A stretch of DNA of 64,000 bases from Geranomyces variabilis (lineage: Eukaryota; Chytridiomycota; Chytridiomycetes; Spizellomycetales; Powellomycetaceae): the NCBI GenBank assembly GCA_027603065.1, contig JADGJP010000039.1, forward strand, positions 162,253 through 226,252, in the 5' to 3' direction. Below are positions 30,701 to 44,200 of this stretch, in pieces. A program made the position numbers and the translations under genes. The notes beneath the pieces are model-generated. The model was not told the DNA's origin. It did no database searches and saw nothing but the letters and a program-made list of their open reading frames with translations. Within the stretch, counting starts at the first letter, position 1. Each line of letters begins with the position of its first letter.

Positions 30701-33700
30701 AGCTAACGCAATCTCGTGGTGCTCGTACATAGTGTATGTGTGTGTCAATGTGACTACGCTTGCTACATCAAGCTCAACGGTCGCGTGCAGCTCTGGCATT
30801 GGCTCCGACGCAAGTCTCCCGCTAGCTGGCACAGTTCTGATTGATAATGGCGCCAGCTACGGTGTCGCCTCGTCATCGGTCAATGTCTCGTGGAGCGGAT
30901 TCAGATACTCAAGCTGGCTGGACCCCGCTGGGGACGGAATAGCATTTTACGAATGGGGATTGGGCACGTACCCCGGCGGCGATGATGTTATTCCAATGCA
31001 AGCGGTCGATTCCACGCACACGACGTCTTTCTTCTTGGGACAAAGTTTGCTTAATGCACAGTCGCTCTACGCTACTGTTTTAGCCATGGCCGACAACGGC
31101 ATGTTTGTGAACGCCACGTCAAATCCGCTGTTCATCGATTTCTCTCCACCTGTATCTATTCTGGGTATCAAATCGATCGTACCCGGTCAAAACCTCAATG
31201 GCAACTGGACAGTGGAAGCAATGTATGACCAGTTCGAGGATGTGGAGAGTGGAATCGCCAGCCTAACTTGGGCAATCGAAACTCAATACGGATATGAAGA
31301 TGTTCTGCCCTCCACAACTGCCGATACGCCTGTGTTTGCCGTTGCCACAAGCCTCCGCTTTTCTGTCGGTCTCCAATATACCGTTCGAGTGGTCGCTGTC
31401 AATCGCGCAGGGCTTTCTCAGGAGATTGTTGGCTCTTTCCAACTTCCCATGCCCACAAAAATCTTGTCCGTCTCGAACACCATCGGTTCGTTTGCCGCGC
31501 AATCTTATTCTTCCCACACAAACGTGTATGGCTTCTCTTGGACAACGTTAGGCTCACCAGCTTACGTCGAGTATGCCGTCGGGACAGAAGCGCTGCAAGC
31601 GGATGTAGTGCCGTGGACTCGAGCAAAGGCGCAGGACAGCGCAACAATTTTTCTCGATGAACTTTTCATGGACGGCCAGACCGTGTACGGATCGGTGAAG
31701 GTGTTCACCTCTGATGATGTGCTCGCAGATGAAGCATCTTCAGGAGGGCTCACATTTGACAGTACGGCGCCCGTGGTTGGACGAGTGATTCATGGTCTCG
31801 GACCTGTGCACGATGTCTTCACCACCCAGACCATGACTGTCTCTTTCAACTGGATTGGTTTCAGTGATTCGGAGAGTGGTATCGACTCATACTATTACTG
31901 CATTGATACGGACGCTCTTCCCACGCAATGCACAACTGGAAAGTGGACGGTGGTGTATGGCCATACCGCTGTGCGAGACGCTACGCCAGTCACTGAGCTG
32001 ACTGCGGGAGTTTCATACTGGGTCAAGATCCGAGCGGTCAACAACGCCGGGCTCTCCTCAATCGGAGTTTCTCCCGCTTTTTACGCCGACCCGACGCCGC
32101 CGCAGGCCGGTTCTGTCGTCATCCAACACCCTGGCGACGCTAGGATGCCAACCTGGGTGAACGGCGTTGCATACTACCAGGACTTCACCACACTGCAAGT
32201 GGGCTGGTCGGGATTCACCGACCCTGAATCGGGGATTTCAAGCTACCAAGTCGCGGTGGTCGAACAGGAGTCGGGCAAGATTGTTCAGGCTTTCACTTCA
32301 GCGGCCGGCCTTGCACAGTGGCGATTTACAGATGCGGATGGCCTTCGCTTCAGCGACGCCCAATCGTACTATGCGGTCGTGCTGGCTGCGAATGGAGCAG
32401 GCTTGCTTACTCAAGCGACATCAAAACCATTTACTGTTGACACCCAGCCACCCATGACTGGAAATGTTGCATTTTCTTTCACCTCAAGCAGCAGCATCTC
32501 GGTCACAGTAGACGGCTTTACTGACCAAACGAGCGGAATAGCGCAGTACGCCGTATTGGTGAGTCCTGTATGCACACTTTGCCTTTCCACGAGTTGTTTT
32601 TTCCTTACACTCGGACGTGCGACAGATCGGCAGCTTTCCATATGGTCAGGATGTCCTGAGAACCAGCATATCAATGCAGGACAAGCAAGAATGCAACCCA
32701 TGTAAGCCTCTCTACTCGGGGTTAAACTTGAAAGATTCTCAGATGTATCACGTCACTGGTAAGTTATGGAACGGTTACCCAGAGCTCCCGAGACATAGCC
32801 TCATTCTTTTGCTGCAGTGTACGCGATTGACGCAGGGGGTCTCTGGTCTGCGGCGGTGGTTGCCGGGCAGCTCTTCTACAGGAGCGCTGTATCTCTGACC
32901 ACGGCAGTGCAAGGGTTTTCTTGGAATGTCACCTCAGCGCAACCTAACGCGGTAGATTTCAGTGCGCCGCTGCCGAAAGCAATCACCGTCACGGGATATG
33001 GATGGACAAATTTCATCGCGCCGACAACCGGTCCGACTCCCGTGTTCACTTGTCAATTCGCATTCCCGGGTGCCGCCACCCCCATCACCTATCAAACACC
33101 TCTGGTGTACAGTATTTCTCAGGTGAACGGCTTACAGTACTACACCTGCCACATTCAATGTCAGCCGCCGCAGCACGGGCCGGTTGATGCGGGCAGCACG
33201 GTCGCCTTGACCGTGATAGCGCCAGACGGGACGGTTGCGAACTCGGTTGCAATCGTGCAAAAACGTAAGTTCAGCTGCAGAATATCTTAAACGTGCTTTC
33301 CACCTCTTATTCGCCCAAATCTTGCAGCGGGAATAAACACGTGGGGGTCGACGAGTGAAAAGGGCTCCATAGGTCTCAGTGCGACAGTGCCGACAAGCCC
33401 CTACCGCATTTCACGCACCATCTGGCAAGTCAGCTGGCCATCGACATTTCCCGCCGCCTCAGTGGCGTATTTCGGGGTTTATGCATTCAACAATCAGCTC
33501 GCCATGGCACCTGGGGACGCAACCCAGCTGCTGCTCACAATCCCTGCCTCTAGCTTGGCAACCTTCAAGTCAGTCTCCACCGTTGTCTTTCAGATTTGCC
33601 CATACTTCTACGGCGATCCGGTTGAGACGTTGGGCCAGACCGATTGTTTGTCTACACCGGCGGTCAGCATTGACAACAATCCCGTGGTCATCAATCCACA

Positions 33701-35980
33701 AGTCAGCGAAGGATACGAGAGTCAAATCCCGACAGCGGTCCGAATCGTCGGATTTGGGGCCTCTCAAGAATTCATATACGAGGCAGTTCAGTTTCAAGCT
33801 GAGCAAACCTCCCTGACTGCGGAGTGGACCGACTCGTTTGCGTACGGTTCTGCCATCAAGCAGATCAATCATTATGATATCATGGTTGGATATGCTCCGT
33901 TCGACGCGTCTGCTTCGACCCCGATCTTTGGCTTGCAGACCACGTCCACCAACTTGTCGATCAGTCTGCAACCGGGGATCGCTTACTATGTGACTGTGGC
34001 TGCTTGGGACATTGCCGGTATCCCGACGATTGCCGCTTCGGCGCCTATTACCGTCGACAGTACCGCTCCCACGGGGTAAGTCATCACGGGATTGTCAGGG
34101 CAGAGCCGTCTTTGCTAGACTTACTTAACTTTGCATTGTCGTAGTGGTCGGGTTTATTGCGGAAACTTCACATCGGTGTTGGAGGAGGGCTTCCAATCGA
34201 GTGCATTCAAAGTCAATGCATTCTGGAAAGATTTCGTTGAAAGCGAGAGTCTCATTGCAGAGTTCCGTGTCTGTCTCTGGGACGGAACAAAGTGCGTTTG
34301 GGGTCCCACGTCGACTGGACTGAGCAACAGCATCAATATGGCTTTAACCACGCCAATTGTTGTTGGCGCCAGCTACTCCGTGCGAGTCGAGGTATGAGTG
34401 GTTACGGATCGTTTGCAATTGCATCTACTCTGAAGCTAATGACATTGGTTGTCTACCACAGGCGAGAAACGGCGCTGGCCTGTGGAGTGCGCCCGCGTTT
34501 TCGAACAATCTACAGGTGGACACGACACCACCAATTGGAGGCTCCATCACTTTTGGATCCGGCGACTCTGTCGCTCAAAAGGATCTTGCCAGCCAGTCTC
34601 TGACGTGGACATTCACAGACAACGAATCTCCTATCGTCAACTACCTGGTTCAGTTGGGTTCGAGTGTCGCCGGCTCGCAGATTTTTAATCTGACATCAAC
34701 AGGCAAGCAAAGTTCCCTCTCTTTGAATGGGTTGAAATTCGAACACAACATCAGTGTGTACGGTTCTGTGATCGCAGTCAATGCGGCTGGATTGCAGAGC
34801 ACGAAATTGTTCGGGCCTGTGGCTGTCGACCTGACCCCTCCCGTTGTGGTGGGCTCTGTATCTGCTATGTCGGGGCAGACGTTTGTGGCATCCATTGGCC
34901 CGGCCGTCCCCGTCACGGCGCGGTGGTCCTTTGTAGACTGGGAAAGTGGTATCACGCTTTATCAGTGGGCTTTGGGCACGCCTCAGAGCCCGGAGGCTTA
35001 CACGAAATTCACGTCGGCTGGGACAAGCACAACTCTGCCCAGCGGTACCACAGCGTCACTACAAGAGAACTCGGCGCTCATTGTGACTGTTAAAGCAACT
35101 AACGGAGCAGGACTTCAAACAGTCGCCACTTCACAGGTAAGCAGCAAACGTCCCGCTCATCCGAGCTTTATCACTAAACCTTTGCTTTCTCAGCTGGTGA
35201 CATTCACGGTCGCGCCGCCAAGCGCGTTTGTTGTTACGCTCCTCGACACGCAGTACAATGTTTTGCAACCGGATTCCGCGTACCAGAACGTGACATACGT
35301 ACCATCCGACACGGGGATCCAGCTTCACCTGGATGGCTTATCCGCTGGAACCACAGGCATCGCGAACGTCGAGGTCAAGCTGGTGACCTTGAGTGGAAGT
35401 ACAGTCTTTGATTGGACTGCAATCGGGGTTCGCTACATGATTACGCTGGCCAGTGACATGTTCCCAAGCGCGACTACCATGAGTGTGCAGGTCCGAGTAA
35501 CGAACGGCCTGGGTCTCATGACCACTTCTTCAAGCACCGCGTTTAGAATCGGAGATCAGCCTCCCATTCCAGGTACGTGTTTCTACGGGGGTTTCCTGCG
35601 CTTTTGATGGTATGAAACTGAACGAGATGGTACATGCAGGCACTGTCCTATTGTCGTGGGTGAAAGCAAATGGAACGACCAACAGCCAAACCAAGGTTTA
35701 CAGCTTGCAAGTGACTGTGACGCCCTTCCAAGACGGCAACGCGCCCGGATATCCGGTCAACCACACTTTGGGTGTGCTGTCCTCGGACGCTATTTCTGAG
35801 TTTGACGTGCACGGCTTGTCTCCGCTGCCAGCGCCTGACTCGTCGGGACGCATGCCTCCTGTCACGGTTGCAGTTGATCAAGGGCTATTGGGAGGACGCA
35901 ACTTTACTGCTGTGGTCCGCGGCATCGGGTCCCTAGGTTTGGAGACCACGGTCGTCCAGATGATTCAAGGCCCCTTCTAA
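24746..35980 (+). CDS. Giant secreted modular protein with D-x-T-P-P/D-x-E-S-G-I repeats
   Basis: A multi-exon gene of about 20 exons, roughly 3,000 residues. Exon 1 (24746-24854) encodes a signal peptide (SLLLLLPVLILVALLLGVTP). Exons 2-5 are Cys-rich (CDDGYSLWGNDCCPNGKCC, then CVGSCCNTG...CAGYP), like a small extracellular binding module. From about 27540 on, repeats of about 100 residues dominate. They start with VDSTPPTYG, FDVTAPVI, FDSTAPVVG, DPTPPQAGS, VDTQPPMTG, VDTTPPIGG or VDLTPPVVV, and each then has W/F-x-G-F-(T/S)-D-x-(E)-S-G-I-x-x-Y. This looks like an Ig/FN3-type beta-sandwich array. One intron (27001-27066) appears to use a GC donor. There is no C-terminal membrane anchor; the stop follows VVQMIQGPF. 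Likely extracellular matrix or adhesion. Confidence 0.75.
27001..27066 (+). other. Probable GC-AG intron
   Basis: Coding runs to ATCTCAACG at 27000 and resumes with CTTTTGTCGCTC at 27067 in the same phase. The segment between starts GCAAGC, has a CTGAC branch-like site, and ends TATAG. No GT donor fits the join. Confidence 0.6.
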
Positions 35981-36386
35981 AGCTTACTTGGTCGGTTTCC
36001 GGGGGCCTTTGTTCCTTTTGGGGGCTTTTTTTTCTTTCGTGTGAGCAGAGGTGATAATAGAATAATATATTTTGCAACTAAAAGGCCCGATAATTAAGTG
36101 CTCTGCAGTGCGGGTTGAGAGCGGCCGACCCAGGCTTGACACTGGGGGTCCTCTCGGGCAGCTTGGAGCAGTATCTGCAGTTGCGATTCGGCCGCCGCTA
36201 CATTGGAAACTGATAGCCAAGCCATTAGCGATCGTAAATTCCTCAGCATGAAACGGAACTGGCCTCGTTATGCATTACCAAAATCCGTGAACCTCTGCAG
36301 TTGAGTGTCCGACGGTGGGATTTGTAGCTCCGTAACATCGCACAGCAAATTCCGCGCTTGCCTCGTGTTTCCGATATAGGCTCCGA
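35981..36386. other. 3' intergenic region between convergent genes
   Basis: T- and A-rich just after the stop (GGGGGCTTTTTTTTC, then GAATAATATATTTTGC), a plausible polyadenylation region for the giant gene. No gene seen, apart from an alternative longer reading of the small secreted gene that reaches 36275. Confidence 0.4.
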
Positions 36387-36791
36387 CTAAAACGAGCAGG
36401 CGATAAGTTCAAACCACTGGTTGCACTGCAGAAGTTTTGCCAGAACACACTTTGCTGAGAGATGGCCAAAGCGCGGTCACTGGAGGAATCGCATGTCAAC
36501 AGCCTTGCCATGTCGATCTGAACTACGTCTGAGGCAGCCACTGGTAGCCCAATAAGTCAGATCTGCTCTGTGCCCGTGCATGCGCCAGTCATCGTTCGTA
36601 CACTGTGCACTCTGCGCAAGCAGGTCACGGCCGGCAGACCAGGCAGAATCAGACGGCCCGGCGCAGATGGGCGAATTGAGATAGTCGATAACATGCGGCG
36701 CGCCGGGCAGCGGCGTCGCGGCAGAGGCGATTCCGGCCAACACGGCGATGCACGCAAGACAGCGGAAGAGCCGATCTTTTGGTATTTGCAT
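36387..36791 (-). CDS. Small secreted protein
   Basis: ATG at 36791 opens a clear signal peptide (DRLFRCLACIAVLAGIASAA), followed by a short mature region with several Cys (SPICAGP, SAQCTNDDW). Unspliced, it stops at 36477 (104 aa). A canonical 71-nt GTAGTT...CTCTCAG intron (about 36526-36456) would instead give the ending CVLAKLLQCNQWFELIACSF with the stop at 36387, adding three Cys. I prefer the spliced form. A small Cys-containing secreted protein of unknown function. Confidence 0.5.
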
Positions 36792-37096
36792 TTGGGCGGT
36801 ATTTTATTCATGTAAAGACCTCTATGTCTGTCTGTCTATCTGCTGCTCGGCGACTACGTGCTGAGTAAGCATACACGCGTTAGTCATTCATAAACACACG
36901 CGCGTTATATATCGTTCACCAGTAGTTCAGTTGCCAACGAATTGTACCTGGGTGAGCGGTGGGTCCGAGGAAAACATACAAGAGAACAACAAACGCTTCC
37001 AATGATAGACAGAATGATACACTTTAGCGACGGAAGGTTCGTACAGGAGCAAGCGCCGAGGCGCCATGAGTGGGTTGCTTATTAAATCTTATCCTC

Positions 37097-37176
37097 CAGC
37101 ATCCTGCCGCCGCTTCATGCAGCAATGCAGCCCATCAGCAGCCTGCCGCCGCTTTATGCGGCAACGCAGCCCATCA
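37097..37176. repeat. 39-bp in-frame tandem duplication at the start of the TLC-like gene
   Basis: CAGCATCCTGCCGCCGCTTC... at 37097 repeats at 37136 with few changes, encoding LPPLHAAMQPIS and LPPLYAATQPIS. The chosen ATG (37125) lies within the first copy, so part of copy 1 may be upstream leader. Confidence 0.85.
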
Positions 37177-37967
37177 GCCTTGACCCGGCAACCCCCTTGG
37201 CCCTCCTAGCCAGACTTCCGGAAACCATACAGGTCCCATGTTACCGCATATGGGTATTCCAGGTCGGGGCGCTGTTAGCATGGTGTGCCTACCACCGACG
37301 CTTCTGGCCAGTGCCGTGGGACACCCTGATAAATGCTCCGCCGCCGCCGCCGCCGCCAAGCGCACAAGAAAAACCAAAACCGCCCGTCCAACAGCTACCT
37401 TTCGCCGTTCGCCAATTTCATCTATACCTGATCGCTCAAGGGGCTCTGTTTCTTGCCGAACTCTGCTTCACGAGTATCGTGCGGCTCGATCCAATCATGG
37501 CGCTTCACCACATTGTCGCATTTGGCATTTTTGCACTCATGAAAGGCGACCGCACCTCCATGTCAGTCACCACGGTCTTTCCGTACTTTCTGCACTGTTT
37601 GTACGGATCTCTCGTCAAGAAACACATTGCGCTACTCGCGGTCTACAACGTGGTCTTTTTATTGGCCTGTTCACTGGAGCTGCTCAGGTTCCTTCTCCCT
37701 CAGCGCCATACACCAATACATCTGGGGATACCTATTACCGGCATGCTGGAAGTCCTAGTCAACATGTGGTGGCACCGCACCCGCTCGTAAGAGAAGGCTT
37801 TATCGAGCTGCCGGTAATTTTAAGGTTCTAATCCGCTCGCTGACAGGCCGACTTCGGCATTCTCAGCAACATGGTTTGGGATACTGCTGAGCTTTTGCTC
37901 GCTTTTTATCGCTGCAGTTATAGACACGAAGTTCGGAATCCGTCGGAATTTCAAAAAGCAGCTTTAA
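37125..37967 (+). CDS. Multi-span ER membrane protein, TLC-domain-like (260 aa)
   Basis: Two exons, 37125-37786 and 37847-37967, join in frame across a 60-nt GTAAGA...CTGACAG intron. Several hydrophobic helices are visible: WVFQVGALLAWCAYHRRF, YLIAQGALFLAELCF, IMALHHIVAFGIFALM, AVYNVVFLLACSLELLRFLL, and a last one in exon 2 (WFGILLSFCSLFIAAVI). The double-His motif in MALHHIVAFG resembles the conserved His pair of TLC (TRAM-LAG1-CLN8) proteins, which act in lipid synthesis or sensing. The very C-terminus, FKKQL, is a classic KKxx ER-retrieval signal that appears only if exon 2 is used. A Pro-run (PPPPPPPPS) lies in the first loop. Confidence 0.7.
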
Positions 37968-38200
37968 TATATTGGTTATCGCTCAACAAATTACTGCTTT
38001 ACAAGGGCACTTTAAACGATTCTAGTCCCCAACCCGAGATTTTGCCCAGGTACCAAATTTCGTGGGAACGGTTTCGCGTTTACTGTTCCGTTCGCGTAAA
38101 TGTACCAAACCAGAAGGAACTTCTGGCTGTTGTTCGCGGGTCCGCACCTGTAACTAGTGCTGGTGCATTCGAGCAGCTGCATTGACAAAGCGCAGGACTG
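37968..38200. other. Tail-to-tail intergenic spacer
   Basis: Short gap between the TLC-like gene stop and the stop of the minus-strand giant gene. No gene supported. Confidence 0.4.
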
Positions 38201-41200
38201 TCAGAAATAGACTTTCCTCGCAACCCCCCTGAGCCATTCCCTTCCACGTACCAAATCGCTGATGCCATCGCCGTTCAGGTCTCCGGCGACATAAGCTATC
38301 CACTGCTGCTGTCCAGGAATGGTAGCCAGCGTTGCTCCCAGTAGTGCGGTGGTCGTGGTTACTTGGTGCGTGGTTCCCACGAGCGAGACTTTGATGCTCT
38401 GGATTCCGAAGGAAATGCCGTTGTAAAGAGCTCCAAAGTACATCATGCCAATCCGCGACGTCCCCCAAGTTCCCAGGCCGACAGGGAGGCCAGAGGTATA
38501 GAACATCAGTTGCTCCTTGCATGGCTGTCGAGGGATTAACGAAGAGGTTAATCTTTGTTCGAGCATAAGGAATACGCACACGGCGCCGTGCCCTTACCAG
38601 AGTGATGTTAGTTCCAATACAAATCAAGCATCGACCGGCCGAATACCAGAAACTGCAACATCGCCATTAATTAGCTGATGATGCATGGGGGTACCTGGCT
38701 AGAAACAAACCTGGCAAGCTTGTCGTTCAAGTCCACATCAGCGAACCCAATCAAACTGGTTCCAAAATTGGGATAGTAGAGCAACTGATCGGCTTTGAGA
38801 GTTCCATTGGCTCGCAGAAGGAGAGTACGGTAACTAGCTGATGCCGCGTTCCACACAACGAGATCTGTGACTGTGTCCATATCCATGTCCCTATTGGGCG
38901 ACGGGAAGAAAAATGCCAAAAATCAGCGAGGGAGTGAGGAACCACTAGACTCTCGGCACCTACGTTAAAGCGACGATGGTCATCGTGCTTGTCAAAGGCG
39001 CCCACTGAAGCGACACATTCTGGTTGAGCGACGAGGATGGCCAGTATCCATATTGAGTTTTAGCCACCGGAATTGAAGCCCGTTTGGCTCGGCCTTCGAA
39101 CTTTGATGGCGACTCGGAGATCTGTTCTTCGAGTATGGCCGGGTCACTTTGCTCCTGCTCTTTGCGGCGAAGCCTCACGTTCGTGCTGTCAATAGTCCAG
39201 AAGATGTCCGCGATGCCGTCAAGATCAAAGTCGCTGAATGCAGGAGGCGTCGAATTCGTGTAGACGGCATAAGAGCCTGGCCGCGGTGCCTTTAATCAGG
39301 AGAAACCAAATTAGTTTCCCCGTTCAAATTAGTTCATATTAAAACTCATATTAAAACGCCAGACACTTGCGGTCAGCATACCGTAAAGGTTACCGCGCCT
39401 TGTGTGGGGTTTGACGTAGAATTGACGGGCGCCCATCCGCCTCCAGTGCAGTTGGCCCACCAGACAGTCGCAAGAGCCACTGAGCTTTGCATGACATAAT
39501 TGAGGGACGCGAATGATCCATTAACGGCCGCTCCGAGTGACGGTGAGCAACTCATCGTCCCATCTGGAGAGATGCCGAGGACGGCGACCACCGCGGACTG
39601 AAAGTACGCGTATTTTCCTCCAGCTCGAATGACCAGAATTGGGGGTGGGACTGCCTGAAGGCCTGAGTAGTGTGGAATAGCGCTTGTGCCATCGGGAGGC
39701 ATTGGAACAACCAGGACGCCGTTGCTTGCGTTGGGTGTCATGTTCGCTCCAATCTTGAGCACCATGCTGGCATCCTGGAAACCCGTGACAGTGGCGCTTC
39801 TGTTGCTCGGAAGCGCTCCAAGGATCGCGGCATCTGGGCCAAGCCAAAACGAAGTGTGATTGACTGACACCACGCTCCCTAGACCACCGAGGTTTGTTGC
39901 GCGAATGCTGAACCACACCGGGGAAAGAATGGTGCGAGTGTTTTGCTGAACAAAGTAAGAAGCGTTTGCTCCATATATGACAGCATTTTGCGCCGAAGGG
40001 CCGTAAGAAACAACGGTCCATGGCATGATGTCGGCGATTCCAGTGTTCTTTGAGCCAATAGACAACTGCAACATAAACGACTCGGGTTAGCGATCTTTGC
40101 ACCAGTCATCTCGTTAAGCTCTCCGCTTTACCTCAGTGTAGGCAATTGATGTGAAAGGCTCAACAAAGCCTCCCCAAACAATGGAGCGACCGAAATCTGT
40201 CAATCGAGCATATGCGGCTGTACTGTTGGGTGGATGGGTCTGTACCATGGCTGTTGTCCAAGCGCTTGCAACATTCAAGGCGCCGTCGGTAGCATTGACA
40301 GTCAAGTATACCGTTCCTCCATCAGCCGGCAGGGCTGCGGCGGTTATGTTCACACTCGTTGCGTTGGTACGCGTCCAAGGGTACATTTCGTTTCCAAAAG
40401 GCGCAATGGCGGATAGGGCAAAGTCGTAGTACTGAAGTCCTGAAACAAGATCGCTGAATGCCCAGGTGGCGCCGATGGTCGCGCTGGAAATGACGGTAAC
40501 ATTATCGCCGTTGCGCATGAACTGGATTGATTGAACGGTGGGGGGCTGTGCATCGATCGTCATTTGACTCGACCAGGCAATTGACTCCAAGCCGGCCAAG
40601 TTAACAGCTTTGAGAGCCAGGAAATACTTCGCAGGACTGAAAGTCGGCGGCGGAGTAACGGATCCTGGCTCTGCTCCCGTAAAATTGAACATGGACGGGA
40701 CGTAGAAGCACCGATTATTGATCGTAACGTAGCCCGCCGATGCGTCACAGATGCATTGATAACCGCCGGGCTGATTGACACACGTGGCACGAGGTTCGCA
40801 TGTGTCTGTCCCCTGTTTATGGCGCATGATGTTAAAGCCGCATTATAATCCCTGGTCTCCTGATAATCTCTCTTACCAAAACGCATTCATCCAGATCGCT
40901 GCAAGAATTGGTAGTGGCATTGTAAGCGTACCCAGGTGCGCACGCAATCTCATACGACGGCGTGGTGCGGTTTCCAGAGATACAGGTCCCATTCGCAGGA
41001 ACCGTCACTTGTGCTGAGCACCAGTCCACGCCAGAGCAGGTTGCCCTAATTTGCAGGTTTTTGTCAATAAAGCACCACGGCACCGTGTCACCCAAGTCCG
41101 TGACGCAGTCCGTGCGCAAGGTTGAGTTGTAATAAAACGGCAGAACGCAGGGGACCCCTGATGTTGTGTTTCTCGGTCGTACAAAATCGACGGCTGCCGT

Positions 41201-44200
41201 CTGGGGGGTTGAAGCGCTTGCCGGGCATGTTTGAGGAACTGGGCACCACATAGGTGGTGTAGGCACTTGGAAAATTGGCAGGGTGGAAGCGATTGAGTAC
41301 ACGTTCTTTCCGGCACTTTGCGAAAGGCAAGACGTGTTCGAAGTAGCCATAGTTCCAGGTGGCATGATTGGCATGCACACACACGCGGATGTGGCCGGCG
41401 CAGAGGCTGGAGCCGGTGACGAGTAGGAGAACAGCGGGAAACTCGTATTGTAGCACGTGTTGGCGCACGCGTCAATGTCAACGTTCGTATGCAGCTGCGC
41501 ATTCTCTACCACCGTGCGCAGGAGAACCGCAGACTTGACCCATGGCGCCGGCGATTTCAAGCATCCCTTGAACTGGTACTGTGCAGAGCTGTAGGTCTGC
41601 CCAGGAGCAAGCCCTGGGATTGGAGAGCTGACGTTCTGGCTGCTTGCGACCAGACACCGGTATCCAGATTGGGTGATTGCGGGAAGCATTTTGTACGGGA
41701 CACTGGCGTTCGCAGCAGGCGCGCGGGTTGTGCGAGAGGCGATAATGGTAAAGTTGACTGCCACGCTGTTCAGCACCAACAGGTACGTAGGTTGACCTAT
41801 TGTCGTAGGGAACTGCAAAGTGCACTGTCCAGATGAATAGCATGTGGCGAATGCAGTGCCGTCCATGAAGCACGAAGAGAATGAGGCGATCTGGAAAGCG
41901 TCGACAGAACGTACTGGTGGAGTGTGTTGCGTTTTCACCGTCCATGTATCGCCCGTGCCGGCCACCTTGTACCACACGCCCATTGTCGCCGTTGGGAAAA
42001 ATGATAGCGGATCAGTTCGCATGTTCGAGGACCTGATCACGCCAGTAGTGTTGGCGTTTTCAAAAAGGAAAGCGGCTCCACCGCATCCAGCGCTGGGATC
42101 AGGAGGCTGGCAGCCCTGAGGTCCAATTCCCTGCCCTTGCGTTCCGGATGGGCAAAGGCATTTGTATCCGCCGACGGTATTTTGACAAGTCGCGATGCTG
42201 CTACAGTTGTTCTATAGTGAAATTGGTGAGACACTTGCCTCTCTTCCGTGCTTTCGATCGGATTGCAATGACACTTACTCGACCAGCGCATTCATCGACG
42301 TCAACGCAGTTTTGTGGAGTGGCTGCCGCAAAGCCGTTGTAGCAATTGCATTTGTAACTGCCGGCGACATTTTGACAGCATCCTCCGGCTCCACATATGG
42401 CGGTGCGGTTTCCTGCTGCTAAAGCGCACTCGTCAATGTCAACGCAGCCTGCCACGTACGGATCATTGCCCTGGTAACCGGCGTTGCATGCGCAGGCGTA
42501 CGTGCCCGGGAGGTTCAGGCAGCTCGCATTGGGGGCGCAAAGTGACGAATTGGAATTCTGGGCAACTGCACATTCGTCTAAATGGAAAGGTTCATCAATT
42601 AAGGCCCTTCGTACGTCTCGCCACTCGTCACACAGTAATACCAATGTCAACGCAGCCACTAAATCCGAAGCCATTGCCTTGATACCCAGGAGGACAGGTG
42701 CAAGTGAATGCTAGGGAAGTCGAGGACGTTGTTGCCGAGCTATTAGTCAACAGAGGTGCGAGGGCGCACGTGGCGAGGGGCGAACATCCTCCCTGTAATT
42801 TAGTTATATATGAGTAATTTTGTGAGAATGCCACACGGAAGAGGTCATACCTGTGTAGCATTTAAGCTGCACCACTCTGTAGTGTTGGTTGTGCTCTGCA
42901 AGAGTTTATTGATAACTCCTAATCGCTCAAGCTCACTCGCACGAAGCGTCACCAATTGTGAGTACGGCGTTGAAGGGCTGGGCTGAATGCTGCTGACGTT
43001 TATCGCTTGGAAAGGTGCCACATCTGTTTGTGATAAGGCAGTTCCCACCGCAATCTCGTAATGGTCAATTCCAGACTGGAGATCATTCCACATGTCCGCA
43101 TAATTGCAGCCGTAGGTTGTATTAAGCGGGTAGGTGAGGCTGCTGACCGTCATGCTTGCCGTCGAAGGCGTGGTGGTGCCATTCGTGCCGTTCGTTGCCC
43201 AGATCCGAAATCGCGGCGCAAGCCTTGCCAATGTTCTGAATGCGCTTGAACCAGACGATAAGCCGGGAACTGTGGCCGATCCGACCGTGGTTTGCAAGTC
43301 GTCGGTCACAACTATGCGAGAGGCGTCTTTTCCAACCTGAACAGTGTACGTCAAAAACTGGCCGGTAGCATTTTGCGCTAATCTCGCGATTTGGCCCCTC
43401 CATGCCTTGTCGCCCAGCTGGCTAGTCCACACCACCAGGACTCCAGGGGCATCCGCCATGACCGCGACTCCCAAAGCCGCGTAGGGAAAGGCGTTGGGCA
43501 GCGGTTGGAAGCGGGTGGTCAAGTAGCTGCGCTCAAGCACAGTACTGTCGGTGTCACTGAGAATAAACGTGCTCACGGCGCCAGGGCTTGCGGAAGGTTT
43601 CATGCGGAATGCGAAACTTGACCCCGTCGCGTGGATCGAAGACTTGAGCTCGCATCCAGAGAACTGCCTGCCCGGTTCCCAAGTTCCCTGTAGGAGCAAG
43701 CCCTGACTGGTGAGGTTTGCGCAGTTCGACCGGAACAGGATGGTGGTATTGGTGATGTTGAAGTCCCCAGGGCCTGTCTGATACGACATCCACGAGGGTA
43801 GCCCTCCTGTGGTAAAGTTCTGAGTGGCTTGCGGGCATTTTACCCCCGTTTTATCGACCGCTTCGAGCCAAGTTAGCTGAGACGTCGTGTTACTCGGCGT
43901 GAACAGACGATCAACGGTGATGTCAGATCCAAGATTAATGCTGCCAACGTTTGGCTTTGTTTGATCGATCATTAACTGCGAGCTCATGGCGAACGAGTCT
44001 GAACCAGCCCAATTTATGACTCGAACGACAACCGCATATGTCGCGTTGTCCTCGAAACTTGTAGCCGCGGTGATGGCTATGGTATTCGCAGTGAGATCAA
44101 CTGTCCCCACTGACTGGAATGGCTGAAGAACTGTTTCAGGTGTGGATCTCATTGACTCGAGTACGGTTTGGAGCGCGGTTTGGTCCGATCGACGTGAATA

